Positions 30,884-32,499 of a DNA stretch of 32,499 bases are shown in pieces. The stretch is from CADEED01 sp035701825. Lineage in GTDB: Bacteria > Pseudomonadota > Gammaproteobacteria > Steroidobacterales > Steroidobacteraceae. Positions within the stretch are counted from its first letter, which is position 1, and each line of letters starts with the position of its first letter. Where the stretch lies: assembly GCA_035701825.1 (NCBI GenBank), contig DASSRK010000161.1:1-32499 (forward strand). The letters are read 5' to 3'. The position numbers and the translations under genes are program-made. Under the pieces are notes generated by a model, which had not been told where the DNA came from, ran no database searches, and worked only from the letters and a program-made list of their open reading frames with translations.

Positions 30884-31746
30884 AACAGCTTGACGCCGGT
30901 GAGGTCCGCGAGGCGCTTGATGAGCTCGTCCTGGAACCGGGTGTCGAGCGACTGCGGTGCGGGGTGCTGGCGCTCGCGGTGGAACCACAAGCCGCCGCTG
31001 GTCCTGGCCTCGGGTTCATCACTGGTGGCGAGCCACGTCTGGGTCAGGTGCCCTTGCTCGAGGTCGTCGGGCGCGCCACGGCCACCCATTCGGGTGGGCA
31101 CCCAGCCCGGATCGACGGCGTTGCTCGCGACCTCGCGCCAGTGCCGCGCGACTGCGAAAGCCAGCGCCGTGACGTACAGCTTGCTTTCGGAATAGGCGCG
31201 GTTGGTGTCCCAGCGGCGCTTCGTCCAGTCGATGTCGTCGATCGGGCCTTCACCACCCCGGTGCATGCCACTGCTCAGGTAGACCAGCCGGTCCGGACGA
31301 TCGATGAGTGCCGTCAGCATGTAGGGCGCCAGGACATTCACCGCCAGCACCTTGGCGTGTCCTTCGGGCGTGGCGCCGCGGCCCGGCTCGCGGTAGATCC
31401 CGGCGTTGTGGATTACCGCGTCCATCCGACCGATCGCGTTGACCTGTTCGGCGACGCCGCGGGTCTGCGCGGCGCTTGCCAGGTCGCCGATCACTACGCC
31501 CGCGGCGCGCGGCGCAAGGTCATTCAGCACGCTGGCCCGATCCCTGGAGCGGGCATGCAGTACCACCTGGTGGCCATCGGCGATCAGGGTTTCCGCGGCT
31601 CCGCGGCCCAACCCCTCGGTGGACCCGGTAATGAAGACGTGGCGCATGCGGGCATCCTTGGCACGGGTGGCGAACGGCGCAGCGGCCCAGGCCAGCGCGA
31701 GTCCCTGGAGAAGCCGCCGGCGCGTCGACGAGGTCGTTCGGTACAC
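30880..31746 (-). CDS. Short-chain dehydrogenase with Tat signal
   Basis: Encodes 288 aa if the GTG at 31746 is used. That start includes STRRRLLQGLALAWAAAPFA, a twin-arginine pattern followed by a hydrophobic stretch and an Ala-x-Ala-like site. The alternative ATG at 31647 gives a 255-aa cytoplasmic form. The dehydrogenase part is classical: TGSTEGLG binds the nucleotide, HNAG is the central motif, YLSSGMH carries the Ser and YSESKLY carries the Tyr and Lys. DPGWVPTRMGG follows. Export by Tat would fit a cofactor-bound enzyme, but a secreted NAD-type dehydrogenase is unusual. The amine oxidase gene overlaps its stop. Confidence 0.82.
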   Translation of the reverse strand: MYRTTSSTRRRLLQGLALAWAAAPFATRAKDARMRHVFITGSTEGLGRGAAETLIADGHQVVLHARSRDRASVLNDLAPRAAGVVIGDLASAAQTRGVAEQVNAIGRMDAVIHNAGIYREPGRGATPEGHAKVLAVNVLAPYMLTALIDRPDRLVYLSSGMHRGGEGPIDDIDWTKRRWDTNRAYSESKLYVTALAFAVARHWREVASNAVDPGWVPTRMGGRGAPDDLEQGHLTQTWLATSDEPEARTSGGLWFHRERQHPAPQSLDTRFQDELIKRLADLTGVKLF

Positions 31747-31988
31747 GATGCGTCCAAGCCTCGACGCGGGACGACACCGCGTCAACTCTCCAACGGGAGA
31801 GATGGAGTCAGACTTCGCGAGTGGTCCGGCGCATGACACGGGCCGCGTCCGTTTGCCTTCGGGCACGAGAATGCACCCTTCGCCCGGCTTCGCGCCGGTG
31901 CCGCTTTTGCCGGCCGCGCCGGCGTCCCGCTGGCTTTGGCCGCGAGTTCACCTGCCGGACGAGCCCCGGGGCACGACGGGTCAAGTAG
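31747..31988. other. Stretch without a confident gene
   Basis: These 242 bp lie between the dehydrogenase and the small membrane-protein gene. The dehydrogenase frame remains open to 31866 but shows no domain there. An inverted repeat GCCGGC-CGC-GCCGGC is present near 31908-31922 without a T-tract. I see no other gene, and no clear promoter. Confidence 0.5.
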
Positions 31989-31992
31989 TTAG
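31985..31992 (-). repeat. CTAACTAC octamer, copy 7
   Basis: As in copy 1, the TAA inside the octamer is the stop codon of a gene, here the small membrane protein. Confidence 0.7.
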
Positions 31993-32189
31993 GCCGATTT
32001 TCGAAGCCAGGGTTGCACGAACAGGTACAACCCGGTGAGCAGCAGCGTCGCCAGTGGCACGAGGGCGAGTGCGGTGACCCAGGCCGGCGGTGTGCCCTGT
32101 CGCCAGGCGGCGAAGTTGACCACCACGCCGACCGTGAACGCCAGCGATACCCAGCGATGCGTGCTGCGCAGCGCTTTCCCGGCGTTCAT
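31989..32189 (-). CDS. Small two-helix membrane protein
   Basis: Encodes 66 aa. Two hydrophobic segments (VSLAFTVGVVVNFAAW and WVTALALVPLATLLLTGLYLFV) are joined by a short loop GTPPA. The basic ends suggest that both termini face the cytoplasm. The start ATG overlaps the stop of the upstream VOC gene (ATGA), so the two are coupled. I know similar short proteins only as uncharacterised neighbours of VOC genes; no function can be assigned. Confidence 0.75.
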   Translation of the reverse strand: MNAGKALRSTHRWVSLAFTVGVVVNFAAWRQGTPPAWVTALALVPLATLLLTGLYLFVQPWLRKSA

Positions 32190-32499
32190 TTGCGGCGCGC
32201 CTCGATCATCTTCCAGCCGTTGCCGGAAGGATCGCGAAAGCCGGCGTCCACCGAGCCGTAGCGACTCACGGGTTCCTGCGTGAATTCGACGCCCTGCGCC
32301 TTCATCTGCTCGTAGGAGGCGCGGCAGTCATCGACCACCAGCACCAGCGGCGGCATCGCACCCTTGGCGACAATGGCCTGCACTGCCTGCGCGGTCGCCT
32401 CGTCGAGCACCGGCGGGCCGGGGAGGAACAAGCCGAGCTGGAACGATGGCTGGTCGGGATGCTGCACGGTCAACCAGCGATAGCCGCCGTTGCGGACAT
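32186..32499 (-). CDS. VOC (glyoxalase/bleomycin-resistance) family protein, C-terminal part
   Basis: The gene enters from the right edge; about 104 codons are seen and the N-terminus lies outside. The visible part begins with a GGYRWLTVQHPDQPSFQLGL strand typical of VOC proteins. It goes on with PPLVLVVDDCRASYEQMKAQGVEF and ends FRDPSGNGWKMIEARRK, where DPSGNGW is the usual final VOC motif. An internal GTG at 32473 is in frame, but the family strand clearly continues above it. The substrate or metal-dependent activity is unknown. The gene is coupled to the small membrane protein. Confidence 0.9.
   Translation of the reverse strand, partial: VRNGGYRWLTVQHPDQPSFQLGLFLPGPPVLDEATAQAVQAIVAKGAMPPLVLVVDDCRASYEQMKAQGVEFTQEPVSRYGSVDAGFRDPSGNGWKMIEARRK

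Noticed and set aside
31989..32189. Small membrane protein as the missing DoxX (bufD) of the bufferin operon
   Set aside because: It has only two helices, is far away on the other strand, and is coupled to a VOC gene.
1..32499. CRISPR arrays, insertion sequences, rRNA or tRNA genes
   Set aside because: No regularly spaced repeats, transposase-like proteins or structural RNA signatures were seen.

Overview
The window is GC-rich, tightly packed bacterial chromosome. It most resembles the Xanthomonadales / Nevskiales / Steroidobacterales side of the Gammaproteobacteria. The grounds are a glnA-glnL nitrogen locus with a sigma54 promoter, glyQ-glyS followed by a plsC-type acyltransferase, a xanthomonadin-like aryl polyene cluster with a XanB2-type chorismatase, and a FecI/FecR/TonB-receptor unit. 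The genus cannot be fixed from the sequence alone.

Layout. (1) 1-2700, minus strand: glnA, then a secreted DUF4124 protein, then the start of glnL (NtrB). Upstream of glnA lie a -24/-12 (sigma54) promoter and an NtrC-like palindrome. (2) 2640-3830, plus: a Xre/MbcA-ParS antitoxin and RES toxin pair behind a palindromic operator candidate. (3) 3890-7025, plus: glyQ-glyS. (4) 7035-20570: a pigment-type (aryl polyene / xanthomonadin-like) cluster in four alternating blocks. The blocks are: acyltransferase, glycosyltransferase, ketoreductase and aryl-AMP ligase (plus); halogenase-like flavoprotein and chorismatase (minus); ACP, ketosynthase and chain-length-factor-like protein (plus); and a membrane protein, dehydratase, LpxL-like acyltransferase, LolA-like carrier, MMPL exporter and second hotdog dehydratase (minus). 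Together they would make a hydroxybenzoate starter from chorismate, activate it, extend and dehydrate it on the ACP, attach it to a lipid or sugar carrier and export it to the outer membrane.

(5) 20820-22696, plus: a three-gene bufferin-type RiPP operon. It encodes a Cys4 DUF2282 precursor with signal peptide, a DUF692/MNIO oxidase and a DUF2063 partner. (6) 22746-27009, minus: an ECF sigma factor, a FecR anti-sigma factor and a TonB-dependent receptor with an STN signalling domain, joined by GTGA overlaps. (7) 27262-27843, plus: a small four-helix membrane protein and a small XRE repressor behind a promoter with 33-bp-spaced direct repeats. (8) 27852-32499, minus: an ankyrin protein, an FAD amine oxidase coupled to a Tat-signal short-chain dehydrogenase, a two-helix membrane protein and a truncated VOC protein.

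The least expected signal is not a gene. The non-palindromic octamer CTAACTAC (GTAGTTAG) occurs seven times, scattered over both strands, inside genes, at stop codons and between genes, although simple composition predicts less than one copy. Every copy of the inner hexamer TAACTA in the window is part of the full octamer.
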